This document shows positions 34,601 to 45,689 of a stretch of DNA of 64,000 bases, piece after piece; positions within the stretch are counted from its first letter, which is position 1, and each line of letters begins with the position of its first letter. Source of the DNA: Paulownia fortunei. Lineage: Eukaryota; Streptophyta; Magnoliopsida; Lamiales; Paulowniaceae. Where the stretch lies: positions 4,457,278-4,521,277 of the forward strand of contig CM033110.1 of the NCBI GenBank assembly GCA_019321725.1, read 5' to 3'. The notes under the pieces are model-generated. The model had not been told where the DNA came from. It saw only the letters and a list, made by a program, of their open reading frames with translations, and ran no database searches. The translations under genes were made by a program, and so were the position numbers.

Positions 34601-36214
34601 CTTTCCTATTCAAACCATTCCCAGTTCATAAAAAAATTAAACTAATTGAAATGGTGCATATCATAACCCCAATCAAAGGGTCATTACTACATATAACAGC
34701 TTTCTAGAATGTTTCCAACATTACTAGGCTCTTGTGAACTTATAATATCTATCACGCCCTCTTGGAGTTGGAGGGCGAATGTCCTCTCCCTGAACCACCT
34801 CTGCAAATCATCATCTTTTGAGTCAAAAAAAGAAAAATTGGATTACCTAATATGCTTTCAGCACAAAGTGCTATGTCTTGCAATGGTGGTTAGCTGAAAA
34901 TGTTGTCTAGCCCCTCGTATAAAGGCTCACCTTGAAACATAAAGAGGTACTGCGTAGGAGTTTGCTATAGCATGAGTTCAAAAATTATTGCTACATTTTA
35001 TAATCGATTCAATTATAAATTGTACGGAATAGAAGAGGTTAGTAAAATATTGAGAGTTTTTTCTTTCTTTTTTTGCATGAATTATGGAAACTTGAAATGG
35101 AAAAATAGAAAATGAAGGTGTGAAGAAAAATCAATGTAAGCACCAAATTAGGTGCAATCAATGAAAAAGAAGGCATAATAAATTCAAATATATGATGTAT
35201 GTGTGCCCAATATTGTCCGTCCATAGTCACGACGTTCAGTTGAATATCGTATGTCACTCCTGATAACCTTACAAATAAGATGAATGATGTGTACCTCACA
35301 TTCAACTTGTGCACCTTTGCTAGCCCTCTGTTAACATAAATCTATCAAGGCACGAGCAATCTCCATATAGGCAACTTCAATTTCAAGAAGGGTATTTAAT
35401 GGATGTGAGCACCTCGCCTCACTAAGATGCATAAAAAAGGCCACCTTCTCCTGGGAGCCATTCGGGGTCCTAATATACTTGTTGAATAATTTAGTTGTGT
35501 ATTCTAGGCATAGTCTTAGTACATGAGATTACATAACTAAACTATATTCTAATCTATAACGATGTTAATGTACATAAGAAGAGTATCAAAATTCAAGTAC
35601 CAAGATTATTAAAACTTTCACCTACATATATGTGCAAGAATATAAAACACATTATAATATACAAACTCAGGCTAGATATAACACAAAAAAGCTAACCCCA
35701 AAATCAAAGTACAAAAAGTTTATTTTTCTGACAATATACAACATCCCATAAACATACAATACAAATTACATAGAAAATCCTTACATGACTTTACAAAAAT
35801 CATAAAAATACATTACATAAAATTGAATGAGGAATAACTATAAATAACGATGTAGAATAGTTAATGTATAAAAAAACCTAAAATACCCTAAATAATTTAA
35901 CAAACATGGCCATAAGTAGTACAATGAATGTCACAAACACCATGCAACCACATCCACAACATAGGCACAACAAATATTCAGATAGCACATTTATGGGGGG
36001 AAAAGGATGGTGTGTTGGATGTTATGTTTGTGCCTGTATAAATGGTGGCGGGGTTGATGTCACTACACTCTGTGCCACCCCTTTAGTTGCAATGTGTTGA
36101 GCCCACTATGAGTAGATATTGAAACCATTGATGTATGGCCATGATGCTAAATTAGATTGGCCCTTCTAGTCTCCTAAACACTAAGCCATATGAAGCTATC
36201 CCATGGTTCTTGTC
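34601..36214. other. Intergenic, possibly transposon-derived
   Basis: Short protein-like pieces on the - strand (for example around 35330-35470, E-V-A-Y-M-E-I-A-R-A-L-I-D-L-C) hint at a decayed coding region, and the block lies on the far side of the Athila element from a PIF/Harbinger relic on the same strand. I cannot assign them to a family. Confidence 0.3.
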
Positions 36215-38069
36215 TGATAAGTTGATTTTATACTAATAATTCATATATATTTTGATTAACATTTGGTTTGCTTTCAAGTGTTTATGTTTCTTTTTATGCA
36301 TTTAATTTAAAATATTGTAGGTAATGGAAAAATGAGAAACAAATCGAAAGAAACAAAGACTTGGTTGAAATTTTGAAGAATCTGCATTATGGTGCTACTG
36401 ATGATAATTTTTGTATTTCAATCATAAATCGTCGCCTTAATATCATATTGACTTGATTTTTGATAATTGAAAATTTAAGAGATATATCTAAAACTTTTAC
36501 ATTACTACAAAATCCAATTATTTCAATTTCAATAAGAAAATATGAGTTTAATGGTTAACGTCGGACTAAAACTTTTTGGTATGACACATCTTGGTATTTT
36601 AGGCATAACTCTCTACAAATATATCATATCAAGTTAATTCAAGTGGATATGGAAAGTGAAGACACGTATCTATAATTCATTGGAATACACCAAAAGCTAA
36701 TTCAGACTGAAAAAAACTAAAAAATAACTTTCAAGAAGAATGATCAGACCACAAAGCGCAGAGGACAGACTAAAATCTGAGTCGCTACCCAAAGAACAAA
36801 ATGTTTTGTACCAAGGCACCAAAAATTAAAGCTAGGACGCTAGTTTATTTTGTGCTCTAATAGAAAGTTTGGGGCTGCGGTCCCTAAATTCAGAGCCGCG
36901 GCCCCAACTTCCAAAAAAATTAAAACTCAGTTTTTAAATTCAATTTTGGGACTTCTTTTTGGAGAACTTTAAAAGAAAACTCATAAGACAACATTAGTGG
37001 GTTCTTTAGGCCTAAAAAGATGAAGGAAAATGAGAGGAAAAAAGAGAAAAAACCAAGAAAATGGGAAGGATTTTAGGTTTTTTTTTAGAAGACTCTTGGG
37101 GATGAATTATTTGGAGAAGTTTAAAAGGGGAAGATTGATATAAATCAAAATGAGGGATTAGTTCTTGGAACCAAAGAAGGCATTGGATGCTTGGAAACAA
37201 GACCCATTCAAGTTTCTGGAACCAAGACAGCCATTCTTGGAGAGAGGCAAGCCATTCTTGGAGGCAAGGAGAGCTTCAACAATTCCTCTCACTTCACAAA
37301 TTGATGAACAATCTCCATGTTCTTTCTTATTTATTTTTCAAAGTTGTATTCATCCATGATGAACTAAACTTTTCATTCTAGAGGATGGTGTAACCTTATT
37401 TGATCATATATTTTGAATTTCAAACAATATTAGTTCAAGTTATTCATCTTCTTTGTGTTATCTTGTTTAGTATTTCATATTGATTATTTAGCCACTAATT
37501 GAGATTGTTTGATGTATGAGATTTGACACTTGAGAGAGGGAAGATTATGCATGATCATATGGATAACATAACTTAGAAATCATAGAGATGAGAAGGTTAT
37601 GAAACATTTGAAGTTTTGAAGAAGAACTTATTGAACTTTTGTAGAGTTTTATTCTTGAATTTTTATATAGATATCGAAATTCATGTTGGAATTCATAGTC
37701 AATTCGACACTCAAGAGAGGAAATTGATGACCTTTGAAATTCTTAACTTATATGTATTGACTTGAATTAGTATATTTTGGAAGGAAGAACATAGGTGGTA
37801 ATTAGGTGATTCATTCCTCTTAGAATTTCTTGCCCATAGGGTGTTTATTGTATTGCTTGTAAGAACTCCACCCTTATCTTTGCATTTTTTATCTCACTCT
37901 ACTTTGTTTAGCAATCATCACTTAATTTTTTAGATAAAATTGAGACTATTTGAACTACGGTACTTGATGCAATTTTTTATTATAATCCTTGTGGATACGA
38001 TGCTTAACTCACCATTGTATTAAAATTTAACATTGTGCACTTGCGGTTTGTAAAATATTTTCATGAACA
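36215..38069 (+). repeat. Left LTR of the Athila-type element
   Basis: TGATAAGTTGATTTTATAC...CATGAACA, 1855 bp, matches 43513-45377 along its length, including the CACTTGCGGTTTGTAAAATA end. Open frames in it (37012-37381) are on both strands, not conserved in the other LTR, and not genes. Confidence 0.92.
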
Positions 38070-38075
38070 AGTTTT

Positions 38076-38093
38076 TGGCGCCGTTGTCGGGGA
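38076..38093 (+). other. Primer-binding site of the Athila-type element
   Basis: TGGCGCCGTTGTCGGGGA begins six bases after the LTR. TGGCGCCGTTGCCGGGGA is the known primer site of many plant Athila/Tat elements (complement of a tRNA 3' end, tRNA-Asp as I recall), so one base differs. Confidence 0.9.
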
Positions 38094-38134
38094 TTGTTTT
38101 ATCATAATTACATTAATATTGTTTTGACTTAGTC

Positions 38135-39178
38135 TTGATTTTAGTTTTGATTATTTTTACTTTCTTCCCATATTTCAATGTTGTATTGCCTTGCACTGGG
38201 TTATACGTATTTATATGCATTAGAAGTCTTGAGAAAATAGCTACTAATAGCTATCAATGGCCTTCCAATAGGTATTTCATTAAAAAGTTTGACGGTGTTC
38301 TTGAGATAGATTCATTTACACAATTACTTGCACAAATTTCTACCATTTATAACCAATTTGCAACTTGGACTTCTTGTGGATCTTCTCAAGGAATGAATTT
38401 CATGGCATCCATTAGCACTTCATTTATAGAAATCAAAGGAGAGAAAAAGACATCATTGGAGGAGTTGCTAAACACTTTCATTAGTGAAAGAGCCCGATTG
38501 AATAAGAATAAAATAAAGATATACAACATTGGAACTCAATTGGGGCAGCTAGCTTCAAGTTTAGGAGCTCAAATGAAATCAATGGAAACTCTAATTGGAC
38601 AACTTGCTATAGAAATTAATGCTCAAAAACATAAAGAAAACGTTCCAAGTGATATGAAAATCAATCCAAGGGAGTATTGCAAAGCCATCCAACAATAACA
38701 AATGGAGGAGTGCGAAACTATTAAAAAGTGCAATGCAATCTTACAAGGGAAGCCACCTCAAGTGCTTACTAATTCATAGAGTTTCATTATCCCGTATTCA
38801 ATTGAAAACTCTACTTGTGAAATAGCATTATGTGAATTAGATGCAAGCACTAATTCAGTTTTTCTGTTTAATTTCAGAAAACATGCACTATATGAAGCAA
38901 GACCTACTAGGGTGACTCAAGATATGCTTGGAAATGGTGACCAATTCTTATGCTCTGCATATTTTTTTATTTTTAATATGGAAAAAAGATAGGTACATCT
39001 TTACCATGTTTGGAAGACCATTCGCAGTAATAGGGTATACACTTGTTGATGTACAAAAGGCCCTTAATGTTACTCTGCATCATCCTCGCCTTGTCTATTC
39101 GAAAGGATCACCTACACTCTTAGAGCACACAAAGATATGGCATGATAAACACTTACTTTTAGATCCAAGATGAGTAAA
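38135..39178 (+). pseudogene. Athila-type gag and protease, first copy, broken
   Basis: The first frame (38135-38698, 187 codons) carries S-Y-Q-W-P-S-x-R, I-D-S-F-T-Q-L-L-A-Q-I, K-T-S-L-E-E-L-L, L-G-Q-L-A-x-x-L-G-A-Q and I-N-P-R-E-Y-C-K-A. These are landmarks of Athila gag. After a stop the protease part reads S-F-I-I-P-Y-S-I, A-L-C-E-L-D-A-S-T-N and, in the next frame, F-G-R-P-F-A-V-I-G-Y-T-L-V-D-V-Q-K. The family has C-D-L-G-A-S at the catalytic site, so the active aspartate is replaced by glutamate and glycine by aspartate. Reverse transcriptase should follow but is deleted. Confidence 0.85.
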
Positions 39179-40537
39179 GAAGATAGTCGAGTTGATGACA
39201 ATAAACCAAGCGGATGATGATTAACTAATGAATGCATATCCATTACTATTCTAGAAGAGGATGATGATTAAGTTGATGAGAACTAACACCATTCAGGGAA
39301 GTCTTTTATACCTTATCTTGCTTTATTTAACATTGAGGACAATGTTAGTTGTAAGTTTGGGGTGGATGTATGTGTTTCATTTGATTTTTTTTATTTATAG
39401 TTTTTGAAAATTGATGAATGTTGTGCTTATGTATGTGCTTAACTCTTTCTTGTAATCCTTTGACATATTGAGCACATAGCCTTAAATAATTGTATTTTCT
39501 GCATGCTTAGAAAAAGTTTATGTGAACTTGATACTTTTTTTGCGATCTAATTTTAGAACTTGTTTGATTGTTACTCGAGGCGAAATCCTAGGCTACATAA
39601 TATTAGGGAAGTGATTTAGGCCATTTTTAGACCGTTTGAGCCTTTTGAAGCCACCCTGTTTATGATGCATAATCTCTAATATCCCCCATTGAGCCTATTA
39701 AGCCATTTTATTTATCACCCTACAAATCAACCTCAACCAATGAATTATTTTTTTTATCTTACATATTACCCCACGCTCAGCTCATTGCTATTCTAGTAAC
39801 ATAATTTTGAGAATTGAAAGTGATTTGAAAAAAAAAAAGGCAAAAGAGAGGTGGCGAAAACTCCCTAAAAATAGTAAATAAATATGAGAAAAGAGTGCAA
39901 CACCCATTGTTCATAAAAATAAATAAGTTTAGGGTGTAGCACATCAAAAAAATGTGTGAAAAAAAGAGTTTAATGAATAAAGTGATGTGACAAATAAAGA
40001 AAAAGAAAAAAAAGGAAAAAAAAGGTTTGTGAAGGTATAAGGCGAAGATTTGGTGGGGCTCATTAACTAGGTTCTAGAATAGTTGTGATGTATGAGTAAT
40101 TTGAGCCACTATATTATCTTTTATCCTACCATTACCTTAGTCACGTGTTACAAGCTTTCAAAGTCCTAATAATGCTTGATGTTGTGTTAGTCTACATTAG
40201 TGGAGAGTGACATGAAAAGCAAGCCTATGGAATTAAAATATATATATAAATAAGAGATCAATAATTTTGTTGTGAGTTGCAAAACCAATCCGAGTAGTGA
40301 AAAGTTAAGTGCAAGAGGCTACACACACACACACTCAAAGAATTTAAAGATAGTGTATTTGGCACTTGAGTTGAAATCATGCATTTTGATAATATTTTGA
40401 GATTTCTTTGAGTTATAAACTCACAACGATTTTTGAGCCCCATTTAGTTAGTTGGTTGTGATCATCACTTGTTATTTTACTTATTTTATTTCTTTCTTTT
40501 GCTTGAAGACTAGCAAAATGTTAAGTTTGGGGGATTT
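39179..40537 (+). other. 3' noncoding part of the first Athila-type interior
   Basis: It holds ACATTGAGGACAATGTTAGTT and AAGTTTGGGGTGGAT near 39340, A-rich and G-rich words, an (AC)n run at 40321-40333, and ends with the purine tract AAGTTTGGGGGATT directly before an LTR start (TGATGATTGG). The only frames are short and unlike proteins. Confidence 0.7.
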
Positions 40538-40727
40538 GATGATTGGATTTATACTCATTAATTGAGTACCATTTGCTTAAATTTTTGATTAGTTTATGAG
40601 TATTTATGTTACTTTTTATGCATTTAGTTTGAAATTTATAGGCAATAGAAAAATGAGAAAAAATGGAAAGAAACATAAAACTTCGTTAAAATTTAGAATA
40701 ATCCGTATTTTGGTGTTATTGAGAGTA
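40538..40727 (+). repeat. Truncated middle LTR
   Basis: TGATGATTGGATTTATACTC and ATTTATGTTACTTTTTATGC up to about GGTGTTATTGA matches the first part of the full LTRs (36215 and 43513), then the sequence jumps into interior sequence homologous to about 38200 (GGGTTATACGTATTTATATG). The deletion took the rest of the LTR, the primer site and the interior start. Confidence 0.85.
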
Positions 40728-41843
40728 ATGGGTTATACGTATTTATATGCATTAAAATTCTTGAGAAGATGGCTACTAATAGCTATCAATGGCCTTCCAA
40801 TAGGTATTCCATTAAAAGGGTTGACGGTGTTCTTGAGATAGATTCATTTATACAATTAGTTGCATAAATTTCTGCCCATTCTAATCAATTTGCAACTTGG
40901 ACTTCTTGTGGATCTTCTCAAGGAATAGATTCCATGGCATCCACTAGCACTTCATTTGTAAAAAACAAATATGAGAAAAAGACATCATTGGAGGAGTTGC
41001 TAAGCACTTTCATTGGTGAAAGAGCCCGATTAAATAAGAGTAAAGTAAAGATATACAACATTGGGACTCAATTAGGGCAGCTAACTTTAAATTTAGGAGC
41101 TCAAATGAAATTAATGAAAACTCTAATTGGACAACTTGCTATTGAAATTAATGCTAAAAAACATAAAGAAAACGTTCCAAGTGATATGAAAATCAATCCA
41201 AGGGAGTATTGCAAAGTCGTCCAACAACAACAAATGGAGGAGTGCAAAACTATTAAAAAATGCAATGTCATCTTACAAGAGAAACGACCTCAAGTGCTTA
41301 CTAATTCAGAGAGTTTCATTATCCTTTATTCAATTGAAAACTCTACTTGTGAAATAGCATTATGTGATCTAGATGCAATCACTAATTCAGTTTCTCTATT
41401 TAATTTTAGAAAGCATGCATTAGATGAAGCAATGCCTACTAGGGTGACTCAAGATATGATTGGAAATGGTGACCAATTCTTGTGCTCTACAAATTTTTTC
41501 ATTTTTAATATGGAAAAAAGATAGGTACATCTTTACCATGTTTGGAAGACTATTTGCAGTAATAGGGTATACACTTGTTGATGTACAAAAGACCCTTAAT
41601 GCTACTCCGGATCATCCTCGCCTTGTTTATCCGGAAGGATCACCTACACTCTTAGAGCATACAAATATGTGGCATGATAAACATTTACTTTTAGATCTAG
41701 GAAGAGTAAAGAAGATAGTTGGGCTGACGACTATAGACCACACGCTTCTTGGGAGGCAACCCAAGCCTTTTTTCTTTTGCTTTTTAATAATTTCTTACTT
41801 AGTTTTTGAAATATGTTCACTTTATAGATTTAGGCATGTTTAG
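40728..41843 (+). pseudogene. Athila-type gag and protease, second copy, broken
   Basis: Collinear with the first copy. The frame 40934-41524 (196 codons) fuses gag landmarks (K-T-S-L-E-E-L-L, L-G-Q-L, I-N-P-R-E-Y-C-K) with the protease part S-F-I-I-L-Y-S-I, A-L-C-D-L-D-A-I-T-N and F-F-I-F-N-M-E-K. It then shifts into 41460-41843 with F-G-R-L-F-A-V-I-G-Y-T-L-V-D-V-Q-K. This copy keeps the aspartate of C-D-L but not the following glycine (C-D-L-D-A-I), and has no gag start. Confidence 0.85.
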
Positions 41844-43512
41844 CTTTTACGTTTCTTTGTCTATATTTATGTTCTCACTTTCTTTGTTTTAACCCATCTA
41901 CTTTCATGCTTTCTTTTCTTGTGTAGATAGATGTCTTATTAGTGATATATATGGATCTCCCATGAACTCTGAGTGCATCATCTATTGGAAAGGAGAGTTT
42001 CTTATTTCCACTCTTATGTGCTTTAATTCTTTAAACATTGAGGATAATGTTAATCTTAAAGTTGGGGGTGAGATTTGTATTTTGTGTGTTTGAGTTTTAT
42101 GTGAAAAATTAAGCCAATTTTTTTATTTGAATTACCTATGTTATGTGATGAGAGTCCAAGAGCAAACATGCTTTGTTGACAAACTTAGTTGAGTTCATGT
42201 TTTATGATTAAATGAATAACTTAATTACTGATTGCCTATGATAATACCTAATTGATACTATATAGAGTATAGAGGAAAGAAAGATTGCTAGTTATGTAAC
42301 ATGGCGACTTTTGTGTGTATTTGATCATTGCCATGAATGATAAATTTTCATTGAGTACGTTGTGTCGAAATCTTGTGAATTGTGTGCTACTTGGTGTTGG
42401 ATTTTGCTTCTAATGAATTATATTGATCATTTTGTGGTGTTCTAAAACTTGCTTGATTATTCTTTAAGGTGAAATCCTAGATAACTAGAAAACTTAGAAA
42501 TGATTTAGGTCATTTTTGACTCGTTTATGCCTTTCAAGCCTACCATAATCACATTTTTATTCACTAGTTATCTTTTTTGACTTTTTTTCTTCAAAGAATG
42601 GCATGTGCAATGCATATGAATGACTACCATTCGACTTCATTTCTTTAAACTCACTATACTTATCCTTTACAACATAGAAAACTAATGATTGTCCATAAGA
42701 GAGCTTAAGCTATGACATTTTGTGCATAATCTCATCAATGGGTCATATGGAGATATGATGAGGGTATAGATGTATTTAGGAGTATGAGCAAGGAAATATG
42801 CAAGAAATAAATCACAACTCATGTTGATGTAAAAAAAAAATAAGTTTGGGGGTTGTGAAAGTAAAAGAACACTAAATGAAGCCTTATGATTCATGGAAAA
42901 AAAATAAGAAGAAAACAATTTGCGAAAAAGAAAAGAAGTAACATAAAAAAAATGTTGTTGAAAAGAAAAAGAAAATAAAAAAAGCATGCATCCCAAAAGA
43001 AAAAAAAAAGAAAAAGAAAAGAAAGGATGAGAATGACATTCTATGTGCAACACTTTATGCTCTCTTACATTGCTTATCCATACTTTTCTTTGTAAGCCAA
43101 TACTTAAGCCTTACGTTACAAGCTTATTGAAGTACTTTTGATCAAAGTTTGGAAGTGTCTATATTAGTGGAGAATTTGTATGGCAAACAAGCCCATGGAA
43201 CACTTAGAACTTCTTTGCTTATAACATGAGAATCATTGATTGAGACATTCATACCTAAATTCATGCATGAAACTTAAGCTTGACACTTCACACAGACAGA
43301 TTTTGAATTCATGACTAGATTGATAATGCACAAGTTTTATAGTATCGTTCGACTAGCTTTGTGAAAAACCTTTGGATTCATGTGCAATAAAGATTGATGA
43401 GACATTTAAATTGGTTGATCAAGCTTATAAATTCACGATCAATGTATGAGGCTATGGTTATTTGATTTTAAGTTTTCCTCGAGGACGAGCAAAATGTTAG
43501 CTTAGGGGTATT
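41844..43512 (+). other. 3' noncoding part of the second Athila-type interior
   Basis: It includes GGGAGGCAACCC near 41750, AACATTGAGGATAATGTTAATC near 42035, A-rich stretches at 42830-43025, and the purine tract AGCTTAGGGGTATT directly before the right LTR. The 123-codon - strand frame (42682-43053) reads poly-Phe/Ser from the A-rich stretch and is not a gene. Confidence 0.7.
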
Positions 43513-45377
43513 TGATAAATTAATTTTATACCAATAATTCATATGTATTTTGACTAACATTTGGTTTGTTTTCAAGTGTTTATATTAATTTTTATGCATT
43601 TAGTTTGAAATATTGTACGTAATGGAAAAATAAGAAGAAAATAGAAAGAAACAAAGATTTAGTTGAAATTTTGAAGAATCTACATTAGGGTGCTATTGAT
43701 GGCAATTTTTGTATTTCAATCATAACTCTTTGCCTTAATAACATATTGACTTGATTTTTAATCCATTGGAAAGCCAATACATAGATCTATAACTTTTATG
43801 TTTAACATGAAATCCAATTATTTCCATTTCAATGAGAAAGCCTGAATTTAATGATTAGCACTGAACTAAAACTTTCTAGTATGATATATCTTGATATTTT
43901 AGGCATAACTCTCTACACAGATGTCATATCGAGTAGCTTCAAGTGGATATGGAAATATAAAACAATATCTACAATTCATTAGAAGATACCAAACGCTAAT
44001 TTAGAATATAAAGAGCTCAAAAATGACTTTTAAGATGAATGATCAGATCACAAAGCGCCAGATGACAGATTTTTTGGCACTATGGCGCCCAAAATCAGAG
44101 TCGCTGCCTCAGAGGATAAATTGTTTAGAATCATAACACCAAAAATCAGAGACGCACCACTAGTTCATTTTGTGTTCTGATAGACAGTTTATGGTTGTGA
44201 CCCTTGAATTCAGAGCCACGACCCCAATTCCAAAAAAATTTAAACTCAATTTTTAAATCTAATTTTGAGACTTCTTTTTGGAGGACTTAAAAAGATAACT
44301 TATAAGATAATATTAGTGGGTTCTTTTAGCCTAAAAACATGGAGGAAAATGAGATAAAAAATGAGAAAAAACTAAGAAATGGGAAGATTAACATTTGGAG
44401 AAGTGTGATCATTTGGAGAAGACTCTTGGGGATTAATCATTTGGAGAAGTTTGAAAGGGGAAGATTAACATCAATCAAAAGGGGGGATTGGTTCTTGGAA
44501 CCAAAGAAGGCAATTTGGTACTTGGAGACAAGACCTATTCACATTTCTAGAACCTGGGCAGCTATTCTTGGAGAGAAGCAAGTCATTTTTGGAGACAAGG
44601 AGAGTTTCAATCATTCTTCTCACTTCACAAATTAGTGAACAATTTCTATATTCTTTCTTATTTCTTTTCTTTGAAGTTGGATTCATCCATGATGTAACCT
44701 TATTTAATCCTATGTTTTGAATTCTAAACAATATTAGTTCAAGTTATTCATCTTGTTTATGTTATTTTGTTTAGTATTTCATCTTGATTATTTGACCACT
44801 AATTGAGATTGTTTGATTTATGAGATTCGACACTCGAGAAAGGGAAGATTATGCATGATCATAGGGATAACATAACCTATAAATCATAGAGTTGAGAAGC
44901 TTATGAAATATTTGAATTTTTTAAGAAGAACTGATTGAACTTTTGTAGGGTTTTATTCTTGAATTTTTATATAGATATCGAAATTTATGTTGGAACTCAT
45001 AATCAATTCGGCACTTGAGAGAGGAAATTGATGAGCTTAGAAATTCTTAACTTACATGTATTGTTGACTTGAATTGGTATATTTTGGAAGGAAGAACATA
45101 TGTGATAATTAGCTGACTCATTCCTCTTAGAATTTCTTACTCATAAGGTGTTTGTTGTATTGTTTATAAGAACTCCACCCTTATCCTTGCATTTTTTTAT
45201 CTCACTCTACTTTGTTTACCAATCATCACTTGATTTTCTAGATAAAAATGAAACTAATTGAACTACGATACTTGATGCAATTTATGATTATAATCCTAGT
45301 GGATATGATACTCAACTCACCATTGTATTAAAATTTGACATCGTGCACTTGCGGTTTGTAAAATAATTTCACGAACA
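43513..45377 (+). repeat. Right LTR of the Athila-type element
   Basis: TGATAAATTAATTTTATACC...CACGAACA, 1865 bp, matches the left LTR. The differences are many (for example a lost GATGAACTAAAC stretch near 44690), so the LTRs are old. Confidence 0.92.
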
Positions 45378-45689
45378 CTACCTACTGGGTATGTATAGAA
45401 GAAATGATCGTAGTTCTTCTACATCTTAGCCATTTTGAAGGCTATTTGTCTAGGACTGCATTCACAGTTATTATGCAATGACATATCCATTCTGGATCAT
45501 AATAATGACATAATGAAATTGAATCTTCTAATAGTGAAAAATTACAAATAAGATGCAAAATTAACAACAAATTTTAGTAATTTGATCACAGACACAAAAT
45601 ATATATCTTTGATAAATATAATATTAATTTACATATATTCAAGGTAGTCAGATTTCAAAGAGTCGTGTCCAGGATTAGATTCATATAAA

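Larger units (their letters stand above)
36215..45377 (+). mobile_element. Compound Athila-type Ty3/gypsy element without RT or integrase
   Basis: Two long LTRs (36215-38069 and 43513-45377) face the same way and enclose two tandem interiors. Each interior has an Athila-like gag and protease part followed by the typical 3' region with GGGAGGCAACCC and TTTAACATTGAGGACAATG words and a purine tract. Between the interiors stands only the first about 190 bp of an LTR (40538-40727). A tRNA-type primer site lies beside the left LTR. No reverse transcriptase, RNase H or integrase is left in either interior, so it is non-autonomous. The flanking five bases (TTGTC left, CTACC right) do not match, which fits origin by unequal recombination between two elements. 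Confidence 0.88.

Noticed and set aside
37012..37381. Frames of 62-64 codons on both strands around 37200
   Set aside because: They are inside the left Athila-type LTR and are not kept in the right LTR.
42682..43053. 123-codon frame on - rich in Phe and Ser
   Set aside because: It is the complement of A-rich noncoding sequence in the 3' part of an Athila-type interior.
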